Positions 34,028-45,300 of a stretch of DNA of 64,000 nt are shown in pieces. A program made the position numbers and the translations under genes. The notes beneath the pieces were generated by a model. That model saw nothing but the letters and a program-made list of their open reading frames with translations. It was not told the origin of the DNA and ran no database searches. Source of the stretch: Coccinella septempunctata (Eukaryota; Arthropoda; Insecta; Coleoptera; Coccinellidae); the NCBI RefSeq assembly GCF_907165205.1, contig NC_058196.1:17464501-17528500 (forward strand), in the 5' to 3' direction. Position 1 is the stretch's first letter. The number at the start of each line of letters is the position of its first letter.

Positions 34028-34499
34028 GTCCATTCAAGAATGATTGACATCTCGGTTGGCTATGGAAAATCGAATTTAAGTTGGTAATAGTTCATGAGTT
34101 GAGATTTTGTGTTGCGAATTTCAGGTTGGTATTGAGAATAAATACTGATGATCTAGACCTATTATTACAGTGACTTCATATATGTGTATAAAGTCACTGT
34201 ACCTATTATATGTGAATCTATGCACTGACTGAAAATACTTGGATTTTTACTGCTGTTTATGTCCTCAATTTAATGAAACAAATTGGAAAAATAATTGCGC
34301 CAATTTTGAATGCTGATTAATATGCTCAGAATTCGAATATTTCTTCTTTTCAAATACCTTCTAGGTTATATTTATATACTCCACTTCTGTGAATGAAACT
34401 ACAGAAATTATTGAAGGTATTTTGGTATTTTGTGACCAGATATTAAGCTGCGTCTGGATTTTCAAGGCTTACGGGGATGTCAATCATTCTTGAATGGAC
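34028..34499. mobile_element. TIR element specific to duplication copy 1
   Basis: Ends GTCCATTCAAGAATGATTGA and its complement ending GAATGGAC, flanked by TA (34026-34027, 34500-34501). Absent from the matching place in copy 2 (near 62680), so it arrived after the duplication. Tc1/mariner-like MITE by its TA flanks. Confidence 0.75.
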
Positions 34500-34559
34500 T
34501 ATGTTATATATCATATCCGCTACTGACATGGAATAAAAGGAGCCGGCAATTCATTCTAG

Positions 34560-34643
34560 TTTCGTTGACGAAGGAGTTTTGTTGCTCTGACGAGGTCAAA
34601 TGAGACCGAAACCACGGTCAGCATCTACTCTTTGTCGACGAAA
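34560..34643 (+). ncRNA. Hammerhead ribozyme 2 (type I)
   Basis: Core CTGACGA (34587-34593), stem II GGTC/GACC (34594-34597, 34604-34607) around loop AAATGA, GAAA (34608-34611), minimal stem III ACC/GGT with loop AC, cleavage expected after C34619. Stem I: TGCT/AGCA next to the core, then a long outer helix between TTTCGTTGACGAAGGAG and CTCTTTGTCGACGAAA. All core residues are present, so it could be active. It sits just 3' of the OR1 coding end, on the opposite strand. Confidence 0.88.
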
Positions 34644-34963
34644 TGAAATTTCTGGTAATACTTTGAGCGATAGTAGTTTGTAAGTTCGCTTTAGATTGTA
34701 ACATTTGTTAATTTAATCATCGGCGAATGTTATGCATCTGAATTAATTCGTTTATTACTGTTATTATTGATATGTTGGTAATGCCAAGTCGATTCAGGTC
34801 GAGTGAAGTCATTAAGAGTCGAATCTAGTCAGGTCGAGTCAAGTCAAGTCAGGTAGGTTGCAATTTGGTTTTTCACTTCGGCATCTGTAGAAATTAAAAT
34901 TTTTCGACCAAATAATATAATTTATACTGTTCAGTATTGCCGTTGAATAATCACATCATAATT

Positions 34964-35179
34964 TTAAAATATAAGAAAACTTGTGAAGTTTTTGAAAATA
35001 TCGAAGTATTCAACTTGACTCACAGAAAGTAAATACTTGTTGTTAACATCTATATTTGGATATATTCTGATTTGAAGTGGCATGTGAGCACTTGATAGAA
35101 AAAGTCGATAATTTTTCTTCATTTGCGGGGACATGTTATACCATGGTAGATCTTCAATAGAAAATATCAATTCCTGATG
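34964..35179 (-). CDS. OR1 exon 5 (C terminus)
   Basis: Acceptor TTTTTCAG; HQELIFSIEDLPWYNMSPQM… to FTSFLIF and TAA. Last transmembrane region of the receptor. Confidence 0.88.
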   Translation of the reverse strand, partial: HQELIFSIEDLPWYNMSPQMKKNYRLFLSSAHMPLQIRIYPNIDVNNKYLLSVSQVEYFDIFKNFTSFLIF

Positions 35180-36321
35180 CTGAAAAATTAATGATATTCT
35201 GTGATTTGTTGAATTTCTGTTGAATATTTTCTTTTACCTTGTCTTCCAAATTTTGTCCTACGCTGCACCATGTATATTGTAAACTGATACAACCACATAA
35301 AAATATAATATTTTTGAGATTACCATCCTGTTGAATGAGAATTCGATATTGATTAAAATTCAAAGAATGAATCGAAATTGATTCAGATACATAATGTTGT
35401 TATAATCTCAATCGATCTAGGCCTACCCAGCAAACACTGAACAAAAACTGCACATCGTTGCTTCACTTGACTGCAGTGATGGTAATGCAGTAACTGCACC
35501 AAAAAGGACCGTATATGTCCCGGTGGACTGTGCAGTTACTGTACAGTACAAACTGCAGTTGATATACAGCCACAGCTGCACTTAAAAAACAGCGATGGTA
35601 TTGCAATCACTGTACAGCAAGCTGCACTTCAAATGCAGCAGTTACGTGCTAAAACTGTACAGCTAGCTGTATTTTATATGCAATTTTGTCACTGTGCAAA
35701 AACTGTACAGCAAGCTGTATTTTATATACAGTAGTCACTGTTCTCAAACTGTACAGTAAGCCGCACTTTATATGCAGAAGTCCCTGTACAAAAACTGTAC
35801 AGCAAGCTGTATTTTATTATACAATAGTCACTGTACTCAAACTGTACAGCAAGCTGCACTTTAAATGTAGCAGTCACTGTGTAAAAACTGTACACTGTAC
35901 AGCAAGCTACACTTTAAATGCAACAATAGCTGTGCAAGAACTGTACGGCAAGCTGCACTTTGTGTGCAGCAGCCATTGTGCAGTAACATAATGAACCCTA
36001 GCAGCTGCCTACGACAATCGCCGAAGTTAGTTATTTGCCTCATCCTTCTGATTAGAAAAGTGGAATTAACAATTTTTTAGGAAGATTTTCAATATGCTTG
36101 CTCCAGCTCAATGATGATTACATTACATCGTGAAATATGTCGTTGAGAAACGAACCGAAGAAAATTGGCCCTAAAATTGATCCCTGAGGGACACCACATT
36201 TCACTTCGACAGGATCAGAACTGCAACCATTCCACTTTACTATTTGTCGGCGATTCGTCAAATATGATCGAATTAGTTTGTGTGTCCATTCTCTAGCATC
36301 ATAATATTGTAGCTTATCTAG

Positions 36322-36363
<42 letters not shown>

Positions 36364-39300
36364 CCTTTGTTATTGAAACAGTATTTCGTGGCTGACGCTA
36401 TCAAAGGCTTTGCTTAAGTCTAGGGATGCTATTATATGCCTGTTTGTATGCATTGGAGAAATTTAAGAAAACGACGGAGGTGAGACACCTGTCATAATAC
36501 ATCAATGTATGAAAGAAAGAGGGTCTTTTAAAATAGCAGTATACGGGGTGGAATAATAATTCGAATCGAAATATTACGATTCAAATCAAATCGAATCAAG
36601 TCAAATAGGACTGAGTGAAATATTGCTGTGAAAAAGGTGTTTTTATTCGATTTTTGCTGATAATTTAAGCGTTAATTTCTCAGTGTCATCATAATCGTCA
36701 CAGAGGCATGACTTTGGGAATGTAATTATATGAATATAAATAAATAAAATGGTAGCTTTTTTGACGAAACTTCGTAGTTATTTCGATTAGAAAGTAGGAT
36801 GTAAGAATCATTTGAATATAAAATACCTATTGGTAATATTGTATGAACACGATGATTTCATCCGTTCTTGAGAAAAACAAAATCAGAGACTTCATGATCT
36901 CAGAGGTAAATTTCAATTCATGAAAAGTATGCTTCCTAGTATCGATTGAAATTTATTCTGGGAGGATTCTGCATTTACTGAAACTTTTTAGGGTTTTCAC
37001 TCCTAATCTCTGAAACAAAATCAATTAAAAAATGAAATAAACGATTTGCTCCCTCGTAAATTCTTGCACAAATTTGTCAGGAGCAAATCAACTAGAAAAA
37101 ATTGTTGCCTGCCAATGAACTGAAAATAAAGGACTGAAATTATAATTTTATATTGTAACGTTGATTTGCTCCAGACAAATTAGTGCAAGACTTCACGCAG
37201 GAGCAAATCGTTTATTTCATTTTTAAATTGATTTTGTTTCAGAGATTGGGAGTGAAAACCCTAAGAAGTTTCAGGATATGCTTCCTAATGTAAGAAAAAT
37301 TTTGCTGTGTTGCTAAATGTAATTTTTTTCAGGTCTGCTATGACATCATAATCTATTGCCGTTCAACTTCAACACCCCATATGTTTTTCCACAGCAATAG
37401 CTTGTCAAGGCATATCTGGTACCCATCGCTATAAATATTTCGATCTTTAGTGTTTCAATAATTATGATTCACTATGTATATTATCATTGAATGCTAACTA
37501 CAAATTTGCCCTGAAAAATAATGGGAATAACCCTTCACCAATTTTTGTTGAAGGGCTACAAAGGGTTTTTCCGCAAAACGCAACATCCCAACTCAGACAA
37601 GTCGTATTATTATTTATTTATTTTATTTATTATAAATCTACGGGATAACTCCTTTACAGAAAAAAAATACATCTTAACAAAAAAAATAACAGCCTCATTA
37701 AAATAAAAACTACTACATAACAAACTAGTGTTTCACCTTCTTCTACCCATCACTGAGGAACGCGAAAGCACAACGCTCAGCCGAGACCTGAATCTACCGA
37801 GTGACTGCTCGCAGATATTCAACTCAGGATACCTGTTTATAAAGTAAAGAGTTCTACCTAGGTATAGATGATTACCATAATTAGTACGTAACGCTCTCGG
37901 CCTGAACAACTCAGTATGCGTAGTTCTTCTAGGAGACACATTCAAGGTTAGTCTTGACACTAGTTCAGTAGCCATGTAACAACTTATGCAAGAAACAACA
38001 GTCCAATACACGTCTTCTATCAGACAGCGACCACAGTCCCACTGATTCCCTAATTGCCGTAACACTCACTTCAGCATAACGTATACCCCTTTTTTGAGCA
38101 ATAAATCTCAGGAATTTAGTTTGTACACTCTCCAGTGATCGAGAGGCCACCACACCTCTAGGAGACCAGACCAAGGAGCCATACTCAAGAATGCTTCGAA
38201 TCAGGGAGCAAAACATAGAAATCAGTGCACTCTCAGAAAACGATCTGCAATTTCTTATCACAAGACCCGAAAGTCTCAACGATTTATCCCTCACGTAAGC
38301 CAAATGAGAATGAAATGATATTTCGTGTCGAACCACACTCCTAAGTCATTAACTGACGTTGTTCGAGTTAATCTCTCACCGCACAGGTCGTATGTGGAAT
38401 GTATATAGTCTCTTCCTCTGGAAAACGTGATCACCGAGCACTTCTTGATGTTCAAAAACATGCGATTGGAAAAACACCATTCCTCCAATCTATTGCAATC
38501 CTGCTGCAGTAACTTGACGTCATTGTCACATGAAACAACACGGTAAAACTTCAAATCGTCCGCGAACAACAAATAGTCAGAGTTGAGAAACACACTACTG
38601 ATGTCGTTGATGAAGAGGTAAAACAATATGGGTCCCAGATGGGACCCCTGTGGCATCCCAGAATAAACAGGAACATAGTAGGAAATGCAGTCTCTTAGTT
38701 TGACTGCCAAAAGACGGTTCCTCAAAAAGCTGCTAAATCACTCGTACCTACATAATACCCCTTATTCCCAATATGTGTAGTTTCAACATAAGGATATTGG
38801 AATTGACTTTGTCAAAAGCCTTGCTAAAATCACTGTAAATGGCGTCAGTCTGCCTACCGTCCTCCAGTGCACCGATAATATCCTCCACATAAACCAGTAG
38901 GTTGGTCATCGTAGATCTACCCCTAGAGAATCCGTGCTGCTGATTTATTATAAACGAGGAGCTCTCCCACACTAATCTGACACACACCAACTTATCGAGT
39001 AACTTCGGTAAAACAGACTGCAGCGCAATACCTCGATAATTTCTGATATCCTCTTTGTCTCCAGCCTTATATATAGGTACCAAATAACCGTTTTTCCAGT
39101 ATGAGGGAAACTTCCCAGTTCTCAAGGAGACCTCAAATATATCACGAATTGGTGTTGTGAGTGAAAAAATACACCTCTTTATAAGCATCGCAGGCACCCC
39201 ATCCGGACCACACGAATAGCCACCCTTCAAACCCTGGATCCCCTCAAAAACTTCCCTCGTGGATAGGGACAGCTGAGACAAACCAATACATTCCCGTATT

Positions 39301-42286
39301 GAGTGCATTCCAGGTGAAACTATATGCTCGTTTTCGTATGTCTTGGCAAAATAATCGGCGCACAAATTTGTAATGATGAAATTGGAAGTTGGATCGTGGA
39401 GTTGAACCTCCTCAATGGAGTCGCAATGATGCTGGTAACGACTCTCAGAAGAGCCAGGGGGAATATAGACAACACATATAATTGTCTTGATCGAGTTGAT
39501 GTTTACAGACACCAACACCTGCTCCACATCCTGAATTGCACATTTTATTGTCCTGCCACACAAACCTTTACGTGTCAATATCATCACACCTCCCCCCCTC
39601 ACCTTGGAACTAGTCAAATTCGATCGATCACATCGAAAAACATCCCACTCGGGAGCCTGAAATTCCGCATCAAGCACATCCGCACTCAACCACGTCTCTG
39701 TCAAAACCAAAACATCATATTCGCAGTCAATAGCCAAGGTCCTTAACTCATCTAATCGCGCACGAATACCACCGACGTTATGGTAATTTATTTATTTATT
39801 TATTTATTTCTCAAACAGATTACAAATCTTTTTACATGAGAAACACAAAGAATAGACTCAAAATATATCGAAGCATTGAAGAAATAAACCTTATATTATT
39901 ATTTTACAACTAAATCAAATTAAGGAAAAAAAAGTCAGATTACAAATTTAACTCAATCAATATATTCTTGTTCGAAATACGAATGCAAGCCGTTGTAAAA
40001 TGCCTTAGGAGGTTGGTAAAAGCTAAGATCAGACATACAGAGGACTTGGTTTGTTATCTTTAGCATTTTCACAACTGGTGAATAGTAATTGAAAGCTACT
40101 GTTGGGGGCATATCGAAGAAGGTATTCAGTCTAGTGGTGCGGGGAGGAATTCCTACATGCATTAGATTTCTCAGGTGTGGTGTTCTGTAGTGATGGTTAA
40201 AAATCTTATAACACGTCTTCACTGTGTCGTGAAGTCGTCTGGTCTCCAGCGATGGTATCCCAAACTCCCTTCTAAGTCGGGCTGATCTCACCGTATTATA
40301 ATCCGGATACGTCTTATATTTTTTATAATATAAAAACCTCAAAAATTTGTTTTGGACCTTTTCTAGTGTTGACTTGTACAATATAGGTGAAGGGTGCCAC
40401 ACAGTCGAGCAATATTCAAGTTTCGGTCTGACCACCGTACTATAAATCTGAATCACAGTGTCCAGATTTCTAAAATTCCTGCAATGTCTCATGACAAATC
40501 CCAAACTGCGGTAAGCTTTTGCCGATATGGTCTCGATGTGACTCTTGAATGAGAGAGTGTTATTATACTCTATGCCCAAATCTTTGACTTTATTTACTCT
40601 TTTTAGTTCTTCTCCATCCATGTTGTATCGGTGCTGTAACATTTCCTTTCTTCTGGTGCAGGATAATACGACACATTTCGACTTATTGAAGGGTAATCCA
40701 TTTTTGACACTCCATTGGTAGACGCGGTCAATATCAGATTGAAGATTCAGGCAATCTTGTGCACTATCAATTCTCCGATAGATCTTGAAGTCGTCTGCAA
40801 ACATTAAACATCCGGAGTAACTCAAATCTTGTGGCAAGTCGTTAATAAATATGAGAAACAACAGTGGTCCCAGGTTTGATCCTTGTGGCACGCCAGAATT
40901 CGCGTAAAATTTTTCAGACGAAACACCTCCGTACTTTACTCTGAATGTTCTATCTTTCAGGTAAGATGCAAAAAACTCAAGGGTGCATGCGTCTGCACCA
41001 TTTTCGCTCATTTTGTCTAATAGGTAGTCGTGATTCACATTATCGAAAGCCTTTCTGAAATCAGTATACACTATATCTGCTTGTGCGTTTTCCATGATCT
41101 CCGTGATATCATGACAAAATTGCAACATATTGGTGGTGGTAGATTTTCCCGGTGTGAATCCATGCTGTTCCTGGCATATACTGCTTCTCACCATTGCCGA
41201 GAGTTTTGCATATATTATTTGCTCAAATAGTTTAGCCACTGCGCAAAGAACCGAGATGGGCCTATAATTTTGAATTTCTGAGACCTTGCCTGATTTATGT
41301 ACAGGTGTCACCACCACTTCCTTCCACAACACCGGAAATGTTTTCGTTTGCATTGACAAATTGAATATGAAAATCAGTGGCTCCTTCAGCCACTCAGCAC
41401 AGCCCTTTATGACATATGGAGGAATTCCATCAATTCCCGCTGATTTTTTTGGTTTTAACCCTTTTATCGCGTTGTAGAAATCCACCACTGTAACCTCCGA
41501 CAATGAAAATTTGGGCTCATGAGTCTTAGGTTCGTAATCAGCTTTTTCTCTTTTAAACACTGATTCAAAATATTTTCCAAAATTATGTGCCGCTTCGGAT
41601 TCTGGAATCATTTGCTCACCCAATTCAAACTGTGATATTGAGCTACAGTTTCGATTTTCATTTTTAGTAAAATTCCAGAATGCCTTGTGTGATGGGCTTT
41701 TTCTCTCACCCTGGACGCTCCTTACCTTTGCTCGGGCGCCAGTGGGGCAATCAGTGGAACCCCACGTCTCTCACAGAATCTCCAAAAATTAGAGAGCCCG
41801 GGTAGACTTGAATGATCAGTGGAGAAGGGTAGCAGTGAAAACTAGGGTGGTAGCGTCTTCTTGGTCTCTGCTTTCTGACGGTTTTTAATCGTTCAAAAAG
41901 AGTACCTACCTCTTCTGACGAAAATCTAGTTCTAACTGATTTAGGGAACTGTCTCTCACTGGCAAAATAACTGGCAACAAAATAAATGTTTAGTCCTTTA
42001 TTCCTACTGGATTAAATTATATACAGAAATGTACAAGTCTCAAGAAATATTGATGTCAACCGGCGTCCTGGTCAGTGTGGGGGCGGCTGATGAAACACGG
42101 TCTCTCCAGGAAAATAAGGTTGAAATAGACGGTTAAATTTTGTACGGTCACTCCAGAGGAGTACGATGGAAATAGACGGTAATTACGGTTAAATTTTGAA
42201 ATCCTGTCAAGTCACTCTCTCTGTCGGCGGAAATCGGTACAGTGGCTGGTCTCAGTCGAATGGCAGTGCACCCTGTCTCTCTCTCC

Positions 42287-42319
<33 letters not shown>

Positions 42320-45300
42320 GTGGTCCTCAAAATGGCTGCCATTCAGACAGCAGGTCGGAAGGAACTGTCAACCTGTAACTTCATTCATTTCATATTTCTT
42401 GGTAATCACATCATCCCGGCTAGCAGCCCCTCTAAACCAGAATGACGGTAATCTGGGCTCAGCACAGTGAGGCTATGTACCCAATCTCAGTTAAGATCTT
42501 TGTCGTTGTATTTTTGGGGTCCCGAGGAACTGCAGGAGACTTGGAAGAACCAATCCCCAAAAATAGCCTTTGACAAGTCAGGCGGTGTTCAATAATCACA
42601 AAGTAGCAACAAAATCACTTAACTATTCACAAAATTTACATCAAATTAATTTCAATTAATATCTTAGTCGTTGAGTTAAGATGCTATTTTTGAATATTTC
42701 TACTTTTTGGAGCTCCAAAATGGGACGCGTGGAAAAGTACGCATCACGCCGTGACAACCATTTTGGAACTCCAACCTGTAACTTGATCGGTCGGAAGTCG
42801 GCAATATATTAACAAAATAAGCACCAAAAATACGGTAGGAACTCCAAGTCCTACGGGGACCCCACGGCGGTCGCACGGACACAGATGGCCGACACTTTAC
42901 ACAGTCTACGATCACTAGGTCAAGTTTAAACGGTAGGTAAGTATTCTCAGCCAGTCCAATAGACTAAAGAAAGCGGAAAATAGCCCTCAGGTATGCACTA
43001 CGTAAGAAACAATAATACTACAAGCGACTTGCCTTAAACTTTCAAACTTCTTGACGTAATTTCCAACTCACGGTAATAACACCTTACGCACTTTTCTCGG
43101 CAGCTCGATCTCTACTGACCTCGCTCTTGACCTTCCGCGCAGGGCTCGAAGAAGTACCACTCCTCGGGAAAACTGCCCCCCTATCGGTAACTCATTTCCC
43201 CATTGGCTGCACTCAAATTGTTCGGTCAATCAGCCGGCTCGGAAAGAAACAGAAACAACTGAAGAGAAGGAAAAACTGAACAAGTTGAAAGACCGCTCTC
43301 GACTCAGAAAATGTACGGCTGAACGGAAAGAATTATAAAATATATGAATTCTGAAAACAAAAGACATATACGGTCTCCGCCAGAAATATAGGACTGGTCG
43401 GTGGAAAACAATGTCAAAATATCAATCGGTAAAGACCCCCTATGATGATATAACGGTTTTCTTCAAAAATATTTCGGTTGATAGGTCGTATTATACAAGT
43501 ATAGGTGAAGAAATTTCGTTTTCGTGGCGGGGCAAAATCTGCATCGTCACACTTGTTGTCCCTTTTCATTCCGTTCTCAATATTGTTTATGTAATCTGCG
43601 TAACTAGACTTTATCAGTTTTCTGAGATTACGTCTCTCATCCCTGTACAGTTGTAAATGATTGATTGATAAATGTTTTAATTTATTCAGCAGTTTTTTCC
43701 TTTTCATGGATTCAAATATGTCCTTGTTAAACCATACTGGAAATTTCGATTTTGTTTTACAAGAATATGGAACGACAGTATTTATCACACCATACATCTG
43801 TCGGTAAAAAAACTCCAATGCATCGTTAACATTATTATGATGGAACAGTGGCGTCCAATCTATTTGTCTTATACCAACAGCCAACTCGTAAAAATTACAT
43901 CTACGAAAATCATAATACCACCTTTCATTTTCCGAGTTTCTATCAACTTTATCAGCTATAGAGTTGAATGTTATGTTGAAAATAAGAGAAGGGTGATGTT
44001 TGTCTTCTGATATCAGCGGAAATTCAGATCCAGTTAAGGAAATTCTGTGAGACTCATCTCCAGGAACCAAGATAAGATCCAACTTTCGCCCGTTTGAATT
44101 AGAAATTCGATTACATTGTTAGAGTGCAAGTATATTAATGCGATCTAAAACGTTCTTGTGCTTCTCATCTAGACTGTCATATGCTGTCAGATCGTCCGGA
44201 AAATCTGGCAAATTAAAATCTCCAACTATGATGACATTACTATACTCCTCAAAAAAAACCTCTACATAATCAAAAAATTCTGTATAGATCTCAAGAGGTG
44301 AGCCCGGTGGAAAATAAACAATGACAAACGATATATTCTCCTTTCTTATCCTGACTTTTACATTTATTAATTCATAACTTCCACACCTGCGATCAACACC
44401 TAATACCTTATATGTTTTATTTATTGCTACCATCACCCCGCCTCCCTTGACTTTGTTGGTCAGTTGCAAATTTCTATCTGTTCTATAAATTTGGTATTTA
44501 TGCAAGTTAATTACCTCTGAGTCTAGAATACCCTCGTAAAGCCATGTCTCCGTTCCAGTTATAATATCAAAAGTCTCCTCTTCGATATTCAATTTTATCT
44601 CATTCAGCTTTGTCCTCAAACCTCTGAAATTTTGGTAATAGCACTTCAAACCATTTATCTGCATAATTTTTGTAATCCTTAAAAAATAGTATATTCAATG
44701 AACAATATTCAAAAAATCAACAACACAAAAAAAAGAGAAAATACAGAAAAAATACAAGTAGGTACATCCTTGAGACCGCTTTTATACTCCATCAATATTT
44801 CGGTACTATTTCTATACCATATCACTCCGGATCCTTGTCTTCTGTCCCTTGATAGTCGCAAATACCTCACCATTGAAACTCCAAACATTTTTCGAAGAGT
44901 ACTTCTTGACAGCCTTCCTCATAATATCCAAATTATACTTAGTCAAATCTTCCTTGATCACGACGCCACTGGATTTTAGAAGTTTTCTCTTCTCCATGAT
45001 TTTCTGCTTATCTCTATAATTACAGAATCTGACCAGTATTGCGGGTGGTTTTTTGTTATCGATATCATCGTCTTGCGATGTTTGTTGTCCGCTTTTTTGT
45101 CGACCCACACGGAAACATGATTCAGTATTTGTTGTTAAATTAATTCTCACCTTCAACGTCTTATTGAACAAATTTTGGACTAATTCCTCTGCATTCTCTC
45201 CTTCGCATTCTTCAATACCAAAAATACGAATGCAGTTCTTTCTCCGGTTTTGATCTAACGATTCCATTCTGTTTTTGAGTAGTTCGTTTTGTTGTTGCAG

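Larger units (their letters stand above)
32788..36000. repeat. Segmental duplication, copy 1
   Basis: Matches 57475-57868 and then 61795-64000 in the same orientation and order: LINE C-terminal remnant, a GGAGACAAAATATACAAGAA block, hammerhead, the last two odorant receptor exons, and a ~46-bp tandem array. Copy-specific insertions (34028-34499 here; 57869-61794, 62688-62806 and 62836-62935 there) show the sites before and after insertion. The match runs off the right edge of the window. Confidence 0.85.
37603..39785 (-). mobile_element. LINE 1, 3' part (host of LINE 2)
   Basis: 3' end with an AAAT-type tail near 37603-37640, reverse transcriptase thumb and C-terminal region (37733-38336), palm GMPQGSHLGPILF and LLFADDLKFY (38291-38725), and endonuclease-plus-RT block (38748-39785). 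LINE 2 is inserted at ATGGTA (39780-39785, repeated at 45545-45550). The 5' part continues at 45551-46870. Frameshifts at about 38300 and 38740 inactivate it. Confidence 0.82.
39953..44664 (-). pseudogene. LINE 2 ORF2: endonuclease and reverse transcriptase
   Basis: Starts MQINGLKCYYQNFRGLRTKL at 44664. Endonuclease signs: TGTETWL, KVKGGGVMVA, VIVGDFNLPDFP and a late EDKHHP. An in-frame TAA at 44119-44121 interrupts it. The frame continues to 43552, is cut by the LTR-like element, resumes at 41683 (AFWNF…), and runs to 39953 with SAGIDGIPPYV, NYRPISVLCAVAKLFE, GVPQGSNLGPLLFLIFINDL and the catalytic MFADDFKIY. Taking out the insert and one duplicate leaves 948 codons exactly, so apart from one stop the frame is intact. 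The product would nick target DNA and copy the element RNA. Confidence 0.85.

Noticed and set aside
35686..35991. Open frame of 101 codons rich in C, K and T
   Set aside because: It is the translation of the ~46-bp tandem array and exists only because of the repeat.
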